Origin: Fennellomyces sp. T-0311
Taxonomy: Eukaryota > Mucoromycota > Mucoromycetes > Mucorales > Lichtheimiaceae
NCBI GenBank assembly: GCA_025266875.1
Contig: JALLLT010000024.1
Location: 124,001-188,000 of the forward strand
Direction of reading: 5' to 3'
DNA length: 64,000 bases
Both the position numbers and the translations under genes were made by a program. Below, in pieces: positions 1 to 13,100 of this stretch (position 1 is its first letter; each line of letters begins with the position of its first letter). Under the pieces are notes generated by a model. The model ran no database searches. It worked only from the letters and a program-made list of their open reading frames with translations, and was not told the origin of the DNA.

Positions 1-2
1 TC

Positions 3-530
3 ATGTCACTCAATGCACTCAAGGAAGATGCAGTGGCAAAGAAACAGGCTAGATCAGGCACTCCCAATGTGGATATCAGTGAAGTGGAAGCCAAGTTTCC
101 TGATTTATCCACCATGGAGCACAGCTTCCAATCGCCTGCAAGCACTGGCAATTCCCGAGCCAACATGCAATCGCCAACCGTCAACGCTGCTCAAGTCCAA
201 TCACCTGCCCATACAGGATCCGTGTCACCACCATTCTCGTCACCAAAAGCACCACCATTGTCACCATCGCAGAAGAAGTCGGTGGCCAAGTACGGGTTCG
301 ATCTTTCTGCGTTTGAAGATAATTCGTCATCCACGCCCGCCACAGCCAACAGCGGATCTGTCAAGGACGACTTGAGTTCGCTATTCGGCAGCCCCATGCC
401 CAACGAGCCCAGCACCAAGCCTGATGAGCCGGCCAAAAGCAATAACTTTGACGATATCTTTGGCGTGTCGCAGCAAGCGGAAAAGAAGCCCGAGAGAAAG
501 CCGACGTTTGATGAGATGTTCTTTTCATAA
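3..530 (+). CDS. 3' end of a Ser/Pro-rich protein, possible endocytic adaptor
   Basis: An open frame enters from the left edge and stops at 528-530; the ATG at position 3 is probably internal. The visible 175 residues are low-complexity, rich in Ser, Pro and Gln. Near the C-terminus they carry a series of short acidic/aromatic motifs: FDLSAF, LSSLF, FDDIF and a terminal FDEMF. An EVEAKFPDLSTME segment lies near residue 27. Such short Phe motifs in a disordered tail are typical of clathrin/AP-2 binding adaptors such as EH-domain proteins or endocytic kinases, but no folded domain is visible here. The adaptor role is inference only. The 3' end faces SDH4, which runs the other way and ends 65 bp downstream. 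Confidence 0.55.
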   Translation: MSLNALKEDAVAKKQARSGTPNVDISEVEAKFPDLSTMEHSFQSPASTGNSRANMQSPTVNAAQVQSPAHTGSVSPPFSSPKAPPLSPSQKKSVAKYGFDLSAFEDNSSSTPATANSGSVKDDLSSLFGSPMPNEPSTKPDEPAKSNNFDDIFGVSQQAEKKPERKPTFDEMFFS

Positions 531-595
531 AGCGCGCAAGTAGCCCCTCAACATACACACTGTACATTTCTCTCTATATATTTATTATAATAAAG

Positions 596-1207
596 TTACG
601 CCGTCCACATCCGTTGAATGAACTCGGTCAGCCCGATCTCGTTGGTATTGAATTCAAAGCAGCCCCACATCACTAGACCTGTCAATCCAAAGTTGGTCCA
701 GTTGGCAAAGCGGTTCATACGTGGATAGTTGCGCTTCTGGATATAATCAGTGATGCATGCGTCGAATCCCAGGTAGCAGTGGTAAGGGACCACCATTCCC
801 AGCAATCCGTCGCAGATCGGGTGTGCGCCGTAAATAAGTTGTGTGGAGAACAATGGTATCAGCGCGATCGCTGACGCTCGTTCAAGTGTCCAGTGAAACG
901 TGCCGTATTGATAACCTTGCTTGTCTTCGTCCTTTTGAACTGCCGGCTTTTCTATACAAACATCAGCCTTGTTTGTTTTCTTTACTGTGCAGGGACACAC
1001 CTTCTTTCTTTTCGAGTGGCGTCGAGATTGCATTTGCTGCGTCCGTACCAGCGCCAGCGCTAGCGTTGTTTGCCGTGGCCACTGTGTGTACAAGACGAGG
1101 GTTATTGAACTGAATCAGAGGGAGGCCACATTTATTCCAATCTAACCTCGTCGAATGGCGAGTGCTGGTCTATGCAGTGGTGCGCGCGACAGTAATCGTA
1201 GTGACAT
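596..1207 (-). CDS. SDH4: Succinate dehydrogenase membrane anchor subunit (CybS)
   Basis: This is the small membrane anchor of mitochondrial complex II, which helps bind ubiquinone and heme b in the inner membrane. On the minus strand the exons are 1207-1147, 1081-1001 and 951-596. The introns are 65 and 49 nt, and the joined CDS encodes 165 aa, a normal size for the family. The first 20 residues are Arg/Leu-rich, as expected for a mitochondrial presequence. The family core is visible as GTFHWTLER, then HPICDGLLGMVVP, then GFDACITDYI, with three hydrophobic segments between them. Unspliced reading gives a false basic N-terminus, so the exon joins matter. Homology is clear; the first exon is chosen on splice sites and the targeting-peptide composition. 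Confidence 0.9.
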
Positions 1208-1347
1208 TTTGTATATTCTATAACCCCGGGTTTTATTTAAAGCAAGAGAGTTTAAAAGAAGTTCTAAGCCATCCGATTCTGCATTGACAGCTGCCTGTGA
1301 CTTACCCCTTACTCAACCCAACTCTCTTTTTTCGTATATTTGCAGGA

Positions 1348-2187
1348 ATGAGTGACGATCGACCCGAGACGAAGCGACCGCTGAGCGAGGATAATGACAC
1401 AAACACTAAGCGACCCAAGCAAGCGTCTCCATTTGACGATCTACAAATTGATGACGACAGTATACTCGATACCGTCAGCGATCGCACCGTGTGTCCAAAA
1501 TGCACCAAATCCGTAAAGTACTTTTGTTATCGATGCTTTGACGTCGTTGGTATGGAGCGGTCCCAAGTTCCTACCCTTAAACTTCCTGTGCCTCTCAATG
1601 TGTAAGCCTATCCTATCTGCACTGAAGAGGCTGGCTGCTAAACATGCATATATAGTATCAAGCATGAGCAAGAGCTGGATGGCAAGTCAACTGCTATCCA
1701 TGCTGGCGTGATTGCCAAGGACGACGTGCATATTTATTCATGGCAACAAATTCCCGAATTCGAGAACCCGGAAATGAGTCTGCTCTTGTTTCCCGGTCCG
1801 GATGCCAAACAGCTGAAAGATATCCCTCGCGAAGCATTCGATAGGATCACCGTCATTGATGGCACCTGGAAGCAGGCCAACAAGATCGTCAGGGAGACGC
1901 CCATTCTGCAGCGCATGCAGAAAGTAACCATCGCACCGCGCGTCACCCATTTTTGGCGCTACCAGCAGCTCAGCGAAAACCATCTGGCTACCATCGAAGC
2001 CATATACTACGTCTACCGCGAATTCGCCGAAGCGTACGAAACCAACGGCGACTACGACGGTCGGTACGACAACCTATTGTTCTACTACCGGTACTTTTAC
2101 AAAATGATCCAGGACTTGTACAAAAAGAAAGACGCGAAACGATTTACCCATCGACACCGGTCAGACTATATTCAATACGACAAATAA
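1348..2187 (+). CDS. DTW-domain tRNA-uridine aminocarboxypropyltransferase (DTWD1-like)
   Basis: This probably transfers the 3-amino-3-carboxypropyl group of SAM to a tRNA uridine (acp3U), the reaction known for the DTWD1/TapT family. Exons 1348-1601 and 1656-2187 flank a 54-nt intron, and the product is 261 aa. An N-terminal CPKCTKSVKYFCYRCFD segment matches the metal-binding CxxC pairs of the family. The signature appears as IDGTWKQANKIV, with a Gly where the family often has Ser or Asp before TW. RVTHFWRYQQ follows. An in-frame ATG at 1297 would add 17 residues but lies before a TTTGCAG acceptor-like site, so 1348 is preferred and a 5'UTR intron is possible. Confidence 0.85.
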
Positions 2188-2300
2188 CTACCCCTCCAGC
2201 ATTGTACAGTCTCATCCGCCTATCAAAGAAATACACGCTTCAACTTGTTTAACTTTTTTTTTAAAATACAATGTAACTTTTTTTTCTAATGCAAAATGAT

Positions 2301-4913
<2,613 letters not shown>

Positions 4914-6318
4914 ATTTTTTTTCGTAGTGAAGTGTATGTTTTTTGCCGGAATGGAACCACCCAGTTATTTATGCAAAAGGTATCAAGAAGCCCTCGAACT
5001 TGATAAGAAAAAAAAAGCTTGAAGCAATGACAAGCGGTTTGAAAAAGACAAGGGGAGGGTGTTGAAAAAATAGATGCGAAGTCTAACTCTTGTTCCTAAT
5101 GCGGTAAATCGAGTGGCTTGACTCCAACTGACTCACCGCAGTGTGGGGTGGCTCTGGTACTACCAAACGATGGTGCAACCAATGTCATCAGCTGCATTTT
5201 TTAATATATTTCCTCTAGATTTATCCTGATCTAATGTATTGTCTGGCCACCGCAACGCCTATCAGTACAGATAGACGGGTTATATTTTCAAGGCAACCAT
5301 TTGACAACAGCCAAGTCTTATCCGATGTAGGGTACCTTTGCGACGAGAATGATGTCATATATCGCGCATGAAATGCACTCATTATTCACGCGTACTATTG
5401 CGTAGATCAAGCCGATATTCCGAAAGATCGTTGTTATGTATTTCAGATATTGCCCTGGGAAAAGTAGATCGGTGACATTTCTAGATGTTTTAGTGATAGA
5501 GATCATCGTATGTGGATCAAAGCAAAGAATGTCTTTTTTTTAATTCTGCTCCTGAAAAGTAGCCTATCGCAATAAGTACTATTGTTATCGAGATTACAGT
5601 TGTCTACTCCTGAAGATCGTATAATTGGCTTATCCTCGATATATTATATGTATTTTGGGCACTCAACTATACACCGATAACAATCCATAGGCAATACTAT
5701 TGAGTTCAGGGGATCCCCTGAACAGAAGCGGAGCATGGTTGCTTGCCTTTTAGTTCGCTTTTTTTTTTTGGCTATTTCTAGGTGGAGAGTTAATTAGCTG
5801 CTCAAAATAGTAAATGTGAGCTATTACTTTATCTCCCATCTATCCATCACATTACTACTATTCTTTTGTTGAAATCAGTGATCAACAACAATGACAGACA
5901 ACAGCTTTTTTTACTAAAGGAAAGAAAGTACTAATCAGTGAAAAAAAATAAGTGATCATCCCGTCACAGGGGTCGACTACAGTCTGCATTGGTGTTTTGT
6001 TTGTTATAACAGACGAAAAAGCAGTGCACTACAGAATCTCCCACGGAATCTGCAATATATACGTTTCGTGTAGAAAAAATAAATCATGTTCCCTTTTTTT
6101 AAACATTCTGCTTCAAATATATCTATACAAAGTACTATTTGACAAAATAATTTGGACTCTTTTCATTTGGCCAGACCCTTTGAAATTGATTCTCTCCTTT
6201 TACCCAAATGATCAATGAGCGTATGGGGTTTGGATAGAATCATCAAAATCTGTGTCTCCTGCATACAACAGAAGCGTGGCGTATAAACACAAAAGCTGAT
6301 GTAACCGAAAAAAATGAA
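4914..6318. other. Intergenic region, no gene seen
   Basis: The first 150-200 bp are presumably the promoter of ARG5,6, with poly(A/T) runs. The rest is AT-rich, with short non-conserved open frames on both strands and T/A homopolymers. No tRNA, rRNA or coding homology could be recognised. Confidence 0.5.
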
Positions 6319-6326
6319 TATAAATA
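6319..6326 (+). promoter_or_regulatory. TATA box of the secreted-peptide gene
   Basis: TATAAATA lies about 143 bp before the start codon at 6469. It is followed by a CT-rich stretch and by a GTAAGC...CAG pair near 6384-6404 that could be a small 5'UTR intron. The box is seen; its use is inferred. Confidence 0.45.
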
Positions 6327-6468
6327 GAAAGACATGTGGTGCCTGTTTCTTTCAACTTATTCAGCTCTCGACTTTCTTCAATGTAAGCAACTGATCTTCA
6401 TTCAGCTGAGCCTTCTTTTATATAGTCCGTCTCGTTAACTTTTTATCGTTGTTAGTTATTCAAACGAT

Positions 6469-6660
6469 ATGGTTCATCTTTCTTTCAAGAGTATTACCCT
6501 CTTCTCTTCTTTCATGGCATTCTGTATGATCCAGTCAGTTTCGGGTGAATTGGCGCAAAACGCTGCATGTGAAGCATTCAATCCTAACGCTCAACGGTGC
6601 CAAGCTGGCCTTGTATGCAATATTCATACCTCTACCTGTACCCCCTTCGAGCAACAATAA
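6469..6660 (+). CDS. Small secreted cysteine-rich protein
   Basis: This is a 63-residue single-exon gene. Residues 1-26 look like a classical signal peptide: a polar start, a hydrophobic core around FSSFMAFCMI, and a small-residue VSG site before ELAQN. The predicted mature peptide is only about 37 residues and holds four cysteines, in the order C-x8-C-x5-C-x6-C. That fits one small disulfide-linked fold. It stands alone in AT-rich DNA with a good TATA box upstream. No family was recognised; small secreted Cys-rich proteins in fungi can be effectors, antimicrobials or wall proteins, and none of these can be chosen from sequence. Expression would have to be shown. Confidence 0.55.
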   Translation: MVHLSFKSITLFSSFMAFCMIQSVSGELAQNAACEAFNPNAQRCQAGLVCNIHTSTCTPFEQQ

Positions 6661-8643
6661 GTTTTATTGTGAAAGTACTCCTCTTCCAAAGCATGTTCTC
6701 TCCGCTGTAATAAAAAAAGAGTTCATCCATATGTAAAGCACCGAAAAAAAAAATCGGTTACGATTATAAGCAGAAGTGGTGTTAGCCTGCATTCTACGAG
6801 ATCCAATGGAATATCTTTTTTTTTAGCTAAGCGACCGGTATCAAACAGCGACCAAAGACGGTTTTCACACTTTACTATAAACAAGGCACAATGATCTTAG
6901 GGAGAACCTTTCATAACATCAGGCCCCGACTGTCAGTTGGTAACAGTTTATCAATGTAGCTGTGATATCGTTGTGCATTTGAAGACATACTTGAATACGG
7001 AGATGTCTATGGAAAAAATCTAATTGCAGGTAACTGTTGCAGAACTACTATTACATCAAATTGTCATCCATTTAATAGCTGCCTATAGTACACCGCTCAT
7101 TTTATAAATACGCACCATAACTACCAACCCTTATCCATCAGTGTTGCGACTTTTCGATATATATCGTGTTCAGGAGGCTCCCTAGGCAAAAATAGAATTG
7201 GTAGCACTGACACTTTCTTCGTGATTTTTTTAATCAACACATCAATTTGATGCCCAAGTTGTTGTAAATGCAAGTTAGACATTTGCTAGTCCAACGACGC
7301 GTTCCACCTTTCCATATAAAGACAAATTTATGCGGCTGTACACCTTACGTATGTTGATATCAAGACGTCGAAAAGTATGCTCCGGTATATCATTATTAAC
7401 GTATTTATAGGTGGACTAAGCGGACGACAAAAAAGGATTGTATCAGCAGAAAAGTGTATCAGCCCGTGCTTCTTTATAATGAACTCGGTTCCTTACTAAA
7501 TACTAGCTGCAACGAATGCAGTGTAATATGGTAAGGGGGCCAAAAACCTGTATGATATAAAACCAGCTGTTGTAAATCAGATTCAGTACTTTGCAACAGA
7601 TAAAATGAAATCTGCATTCAATCCATAGTTTCAAACATACTGTCACGTGGGAGTATAATAGCAACATGTATTTCTTGTTTCAGCTAGGCTACTATACTGC
7701 GTAATCATATATCATACGTATGTCGGTAACGAATTACTTCGATTGATATCCCTTGCATTAAGCTTAAAGCCATCTCCACGAAGAAAATTGTACAAATACG
7801 AGACTTTCTTACGGTACGTATTCACTATTTTAATTGCAACATGCGGCATTTTAGTATGTCTATACAGATACCTTCATAATTCTCTTTGCTGTATTTGAGG
7901 ATATATTTTTTTAATATGACAGCACAGCGAAAATACTTTAAAAACAGAGCGTATGTATTTTTTCGTTCCTCGTCCTTTAAAAGACTAAAACTCAAATAAA
8001 AGTCTCAGTGACTCATATACTTGTCCAGAATAGGCAATCTGAATGACATGATGAATACTATTACCATGTATGCTATATACGGACAAAATGGTATATGTAT
8101 CCAAGATAAATGTGTGCATAGACTACTATATGTACAAGGTTAAATGCACACATTAATCTCCTCGATGGTTAACAGGCTAAACAAGGCTAGTTAGGCTTTG
8201 ACTTTCTTCACCTCAATGGCATTGATACCGCTAGTACCGTAATCTATCAAAGAAAAGGTAATAGTCTACCAATGCACAGCTGAAAGTACGGTATCGCTTA
8301 ACGAGAAAAAGGTCTCGAATGCCGAGACCAGAAAATAAAATAATGCTCTATTGAGGAAAATTACTCTCTATTTATACTAAAGATGAGTCAGGACGGAGAA
8401 GATGAATACTTTTGTCTAATAGTCCAAAGATCCATGCTATCGCCAAGTCTCTAACGACCTTGCCGTCTAATGTTAATGAGGCCGAAGGTCATACAGAGCC
8501 TTAGTTAACGGAGTTGCCCTGCATGATCGGTAAAGCCGGATCAAGGTTGCACATGCAAGCAAATAAGGCAATCGATAACTGTACGGTTGTTGATGTCGCA
8601 ATAACAACGGATGTAAACAAGGACTAAGGAAAAGCATGTAACC
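6661..8643. other. AT-rich intergenic region, no intact gene
   Basis: About 2 kb of AT-rich DNA with frequent stops in all frames. Near 8190-8235 the minus strand has a short coding-like tail ending NAIEVKKVKA and a stop, but no exon could be joined to it. Nothing else is recognisable. Confidence 0.45.
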
Positions 8644-10125
8644 ATGGATGATGGTGTATGTCGGGAATACGACACCGATCAAAATGAAGAATCTAGCTCC
8701 TCTGATTCCAGTGCGGAGGAAGTGCTTCCTGTTCGCAAAGGGAAGGGTAGGGCTGTGGTGACGCTCTCCACAGCAAAGAACAAGGCTGGTAAGGGAATGG
8801 CTGGCAAAGGAAAGGCCAGGAAGGCTCGAAAGCGAAAAAAGAAGAAGGCGATCAAGGCAGCCGGGCAGAAAAGGCCGCACCCTTCAGCAGCGGAATCTGG
8901 GTCGAAAAGGGATAACATCGACCAAAATCTCAACCAACAACTTCTGGAGGAGAAGGAGAAACAGGTCAAGGAGCTACAGGCCGAGCTCACATTGGTACAC
9001 AAGAAGTGCAATAAGTACGAGATCGAGCGTGCAGACCTGGGTCGTACATTTCGGAACGGGAAAAAGAACAAGGGGATGAAGGATTGGGATCGTGGTGTTT
9101 ACACGAAGCTATGGGCGGTGCGAAGAACTGTCCGGGAATTTGAAAAGGACATCTCATTGAAGCAAAGGAAGTTGGCGGATTTGCGTGCCGAGCTGTTTCG
9201 GATGCAAGCGTTAAAATCAAACAAAACAGTTCGTCCTCAAGAAACAATAGAACAGGTAGAGCGCTTGGATCAAAGGCGCGTTATATGTAGGGCTTATCAC
9301 TGTGTTTATAGAAACGTATCCAAAAGACGATCATTGACAGCTCCAACCGCCAGAAACCGCTGGGTGTCATTGGGATCGATCCAGGGATAGTTGTCGCGGC
9401 AACCGCGGTTACCACCACCTTTGACGCTGTGATGAGCGTTGTGCGAAGGTACACCTCACCACCATCACCTGAGCAGCAACCGCCGCAACAGACAACACGC
9501 CCACCCAAAGCGAAAAAATATACATCATCAATAAAAAAGGCTGCGACCTTCGAAAACAAAGCATGCCAAGCGACGCGAACGCGACAAGGAAAAGGACGGC
9601 GGCAACAGGAGGAATAAAGAGTCAAGGACGAGGGAGATCCGTCACTCTATCCTGCATCGAAAGCTTGCAACATCTTGGCGCGTTCAGCAGTCGATAGCAA
9701 CACTAACTTTTTATGGCGCATATTGTGCACTCAACAGCCGCATCAAGAAGCATGCTAGAGGCGCGAATGCAAAATTGAGACAGGCTCTTGAGTCATGCGA
9801 GCAAGATACCGTCATCGTCACCAACGAATATCGCTCATCTAAGACATGCCCTGAATGCCATGCACCGACAAAACTGCAGAAGTACCGAGTAGATGGAAAG
9901 CTCAAGGCAGCTAACGGCGCCATAAGGTGCACGAATCCGGACTGTCCTCTCCACCATGCGAATACTTTCAACCGTGATGCAGCAGCATCATTCAACATCG
10001 CTGTCAGTGGCCTTTCGAAAGCTGTATCTCACAATAATTTACCCATCCCACCCTTCTCCCGCTCCCACAACCAAACCTTCCAACTCGCTGCCTCCATGGA
10101 GCGATTGACGGAACACCAGCGCTAG
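8644..10125 (+). pseudogene. 5'-truncated Fanzor (TnpB-like RNA-guided nuclease) gene
   Basis: Fanzors are eukaryotic relatives of TnpB, RNA-guided DNA nucleases with a RuvC core. The ATG at 8644 lies in unrelated DNA; Fanzor homology starts near 8675 with an acidic Ser-rich stretch, a Lys/Arg-rich stretch and a coiled coil. A 56-nt intron, 9256-9311 (GTAGAG to TATAG), joins codon 204 to an exon reading VIGIDPGIVVAAT, the RuvC-I motif with its catalytic Asp. Around 9553 an extra A, compared with the copy at 36-40 kb, shifts the frame to a stop at 9615-9617. Further on, in another frame, the rest of the core is intact: TNEYRSSKTCPEC, a second CxxxxC pair and NRDAAASFNIA, ending at 10125. The N-terminal half is absent, so as read the gene is broken. 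A homopolymer read error at 9553 is possible. Confidence 0.85.
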
Positions 10126-10183
10126 GTGCTTTTTGTCTCCCCCGTGACGGTGGATTTAAAGTAGTATAGAACGTCTGATTTTT
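8675..10183 (+). repeat. Partial duplicate of the Fanzor locus (copy A)
   Basis: This block is nearly identical to 38523-40028, differing by scattered substitutions and a few single-base indels. Similarity begins abruptly at CCGATCAAAATG and ends about 58 bp after the stop codon. The shared intron shows that the copy was made at DNA level. Confidence 0.9.
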
Positions 10184-13100
10184 CTCCGTAGATGATGCTT
10201 GTAAAGGCTGTAGCATTAATAATAGATATCAATACTCGCTTTCTTGGTACCATAAGTCATTCCACAAACTGTAAAGTCAACTAAATTTACTATATGTCGC
10301 ATAAAAGTTCAAGGTCGTATGACCATCAGAGATTTACGTATAGATGTTGCCCGTTAGTGTTGCCTATCTAAGACGATGTTATTCTGGTATTCTGTTTGCC
10401 ATCTAAAATCGACAAGTGAACAACCAAAAGTTTATAATCCAGTATAAGCTCGCAGTACATGTATTACGCTCATATGGAAAAAAATTTCGTATGTTTTTGA
10501 CCATATGCACGCCCACTGAACTCCTCTACCATAGCTATGAAATGAAATGATTTCTATGTTTTCGAAAGGCTGTGCAATTACATCGGAGGCAGTACATAGC
10601 ATGACAACTTGTAAATAATACCGCTTCGCTCCATTTCAAAGGCAAACACATCTTCTAAACTGATTCCGAAACTTTATTCGCCAGTACACTGAATCTATGC
10701 CAATGTCTCAGAATCTGTGCAGTTTGTTGGTAGGTCAGGAACTAAAACCGATAGTCCGCATACATATTGCTTTGTCTATATATAAATCAGTCTGGTCTGT
10801 CAAAAATTCATATCACAACAACCACAAGTTTACCATCACCATCATGCAATCATCGGAAGAAAAGTCTGGGGCGAACATGCTGTTTCAGAATCACCAGTGC
10901 ATATACCATGGCACCCGGTCAAATAGGATATCACGTGGAATTATGTTCTTGATACAAACCGGATTGATGTGGGTACAGCGCAAACGGTGGTAATTATATA
11001 GTAATACCTTTAATAGTCATCCATAACCGAAGCGCATACCATAGATTAATTGCCTGGAATGTTGTCTGTGGTAGGGAAGCGATGTCTGGACATGCATTAC
11101 TTGAGTAACATGACCTATGCGTATGCGGATTACAACCGTCAGTTTATTTTAACGAATACACCATGTTTATCCCGATTGGGCGATATTACCTTGCTGTATT
11201 CGTTGATGTTGACGGTGGTAGCAGCAACGGAAAGCATCACAAGATGATTATTTCTCAGTGCTATTTTGGCGAAATTGCAGTGTTTTGAGTAATACATCCT
11301 GTTAGAATGGGACAAGAGAAAGGCGCTGTGAAACTCGGTTATACTGTAAGTATTTCTGAATCGCACGCATATGGAAATGATTTATCCCATACGTTTTGGT
11401 TGCTCGCAGCTTCATATCTTCTCTTTTCAATACGATATATATCCAGTTAGCCCATCTGTAATTTCACAGCACACACGTTCCTCATCATGCTCCAGTTATA
11501 AATGACGTAGCCACTTCCTATGTATGGAGCTCATGATAAAATAATGTGCGACAAAATTAGCAATTTGGTCTCAGACGAAACACAAATACGTACTATTGCT
11601 ATGTATGCAGGAGTGAAATCTTATGTTATTGCAGTGAATTCGTGTACGTAACGCCTGTACTGTGACACGTAATCGAATAACGTTTTTCATGACACAGATT
11701 TTTTGCACGCCCTCGTTTTCCGCAACATTTTTAAGGCATCCTAGTAGTTAAGCAGTTAGCAATGGCCTCGGTATAAACCTCATCTTCCGCAACCGAATTC
11801 TAGAGTTCGAGTATAGATAATTATCCATTCATACTTGTTATCATCTGACAGATCACTCACTTCCAATTACATAAACAGTGAGTAGTCAACCACCGCTTTC
11901 TGGATTACAATAGTACTGTACCACAAACCACTCAATGTGTTTACATTTCAAATGCTGTCATTCGTTTAAAATAATATATAGCTTGTGGTCGTTAATGATA
12001 GTTTAGTCCTACTTTTTCATTCGCATAATGTAGTAAGAGAGTAGAAGTGATGCGATAGCTTTAAAGCATTTTTACTTTGTGATATTAATGAAGACTACCT
12101 ATGTGATCACACGAACAAGGACTTGTTCGATGCTTAAAGTCAAGTGTCTGCCATCTTCTGCTTAATCTAGCGCCATTAACTTACAAACGCCATATCCAAC
12201 AGTGCAACAACAAAGTAAATCTAACTGGTAAGACTGTTGCCAAGAATTCCCTTTACTCTTAATAAACTCTCTTCGCCAATGTACAAAAGTGGGAGCAAAC
12301 GCGACCCTCTTATCCAAACAATGAAGCAGAACAATATCCATGGCTCGATCTACAATGTGTATACTGACGTTAAGTAAGTATGTAAATATCAGTACAATTT
12401 ACGCGAGACCGGTGCTTAGGTCGTCATAGCACTCATTCCACGCATGATCGCCAACATGGGAACCGCAAACTGACCAAAGCAACAATAATGTGGGGATAAG
12501 CATTACATGTCTACTGCATAGTAGATACGCAATGCTGCATTATACTTTATCTCTTTCTCAATGATGATTGAAGGATTTAAAGTTATTAACGCGGGCAAAT
12601 GGTATGAGTAATTTTATATTACATAGTTCAGTAAGTCAACTATACAAGACGCTTAGTCAGATATATATAATACAATCTCTTAAATGACACATCTGGTGTC
12701 AGGTCCATCACTCTGTTAAGCAACTACTTATAGTCACCACACTTCTTCCTCCAGAAGACATCACTCCAAGAAATCTGGTGTAACACCTCTTCCACCTCAA
12801 CGGCATTCATCAGGGCAACTAAGGTGGATTCTCTTATTCAGTTATACCGCACATGCAGTGATTAGCTTGTTCTATTTTACTCCCATAATGGCAAGCATCC
12901 AATATCTATTCGGCTTGACTCAATGTGTACCGGCTTCTTTTACGAAAAAAAGCGGGGGCAGCATATACAGCTGTAAAAAAGATATAGTATTCGGGAAAAA
13001 TGTCTGATATAACTGGCTAATATAAAAAAGTCAAGTAGCAACGGCCAGAGTAACTACTGAGTCACCGGAGAAACTATTTGTAACCTACGTGGTAATTAAG

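Noticed and set aside
8190..8240. Last exon of a minus-strand gene ending NAIEVKKVKA
   Set aside because: An acceptor-like AG precedes it, but no upstream exon or family could be found; a similar-looking stretch near 12800 is equally unsupported.
8644..10183. Truncated Fanzor as a processed (reverse-transcribed) copy
   Set aside because: The 56-nt intron is retained and there is no poly(A) tail at the 3' edge.
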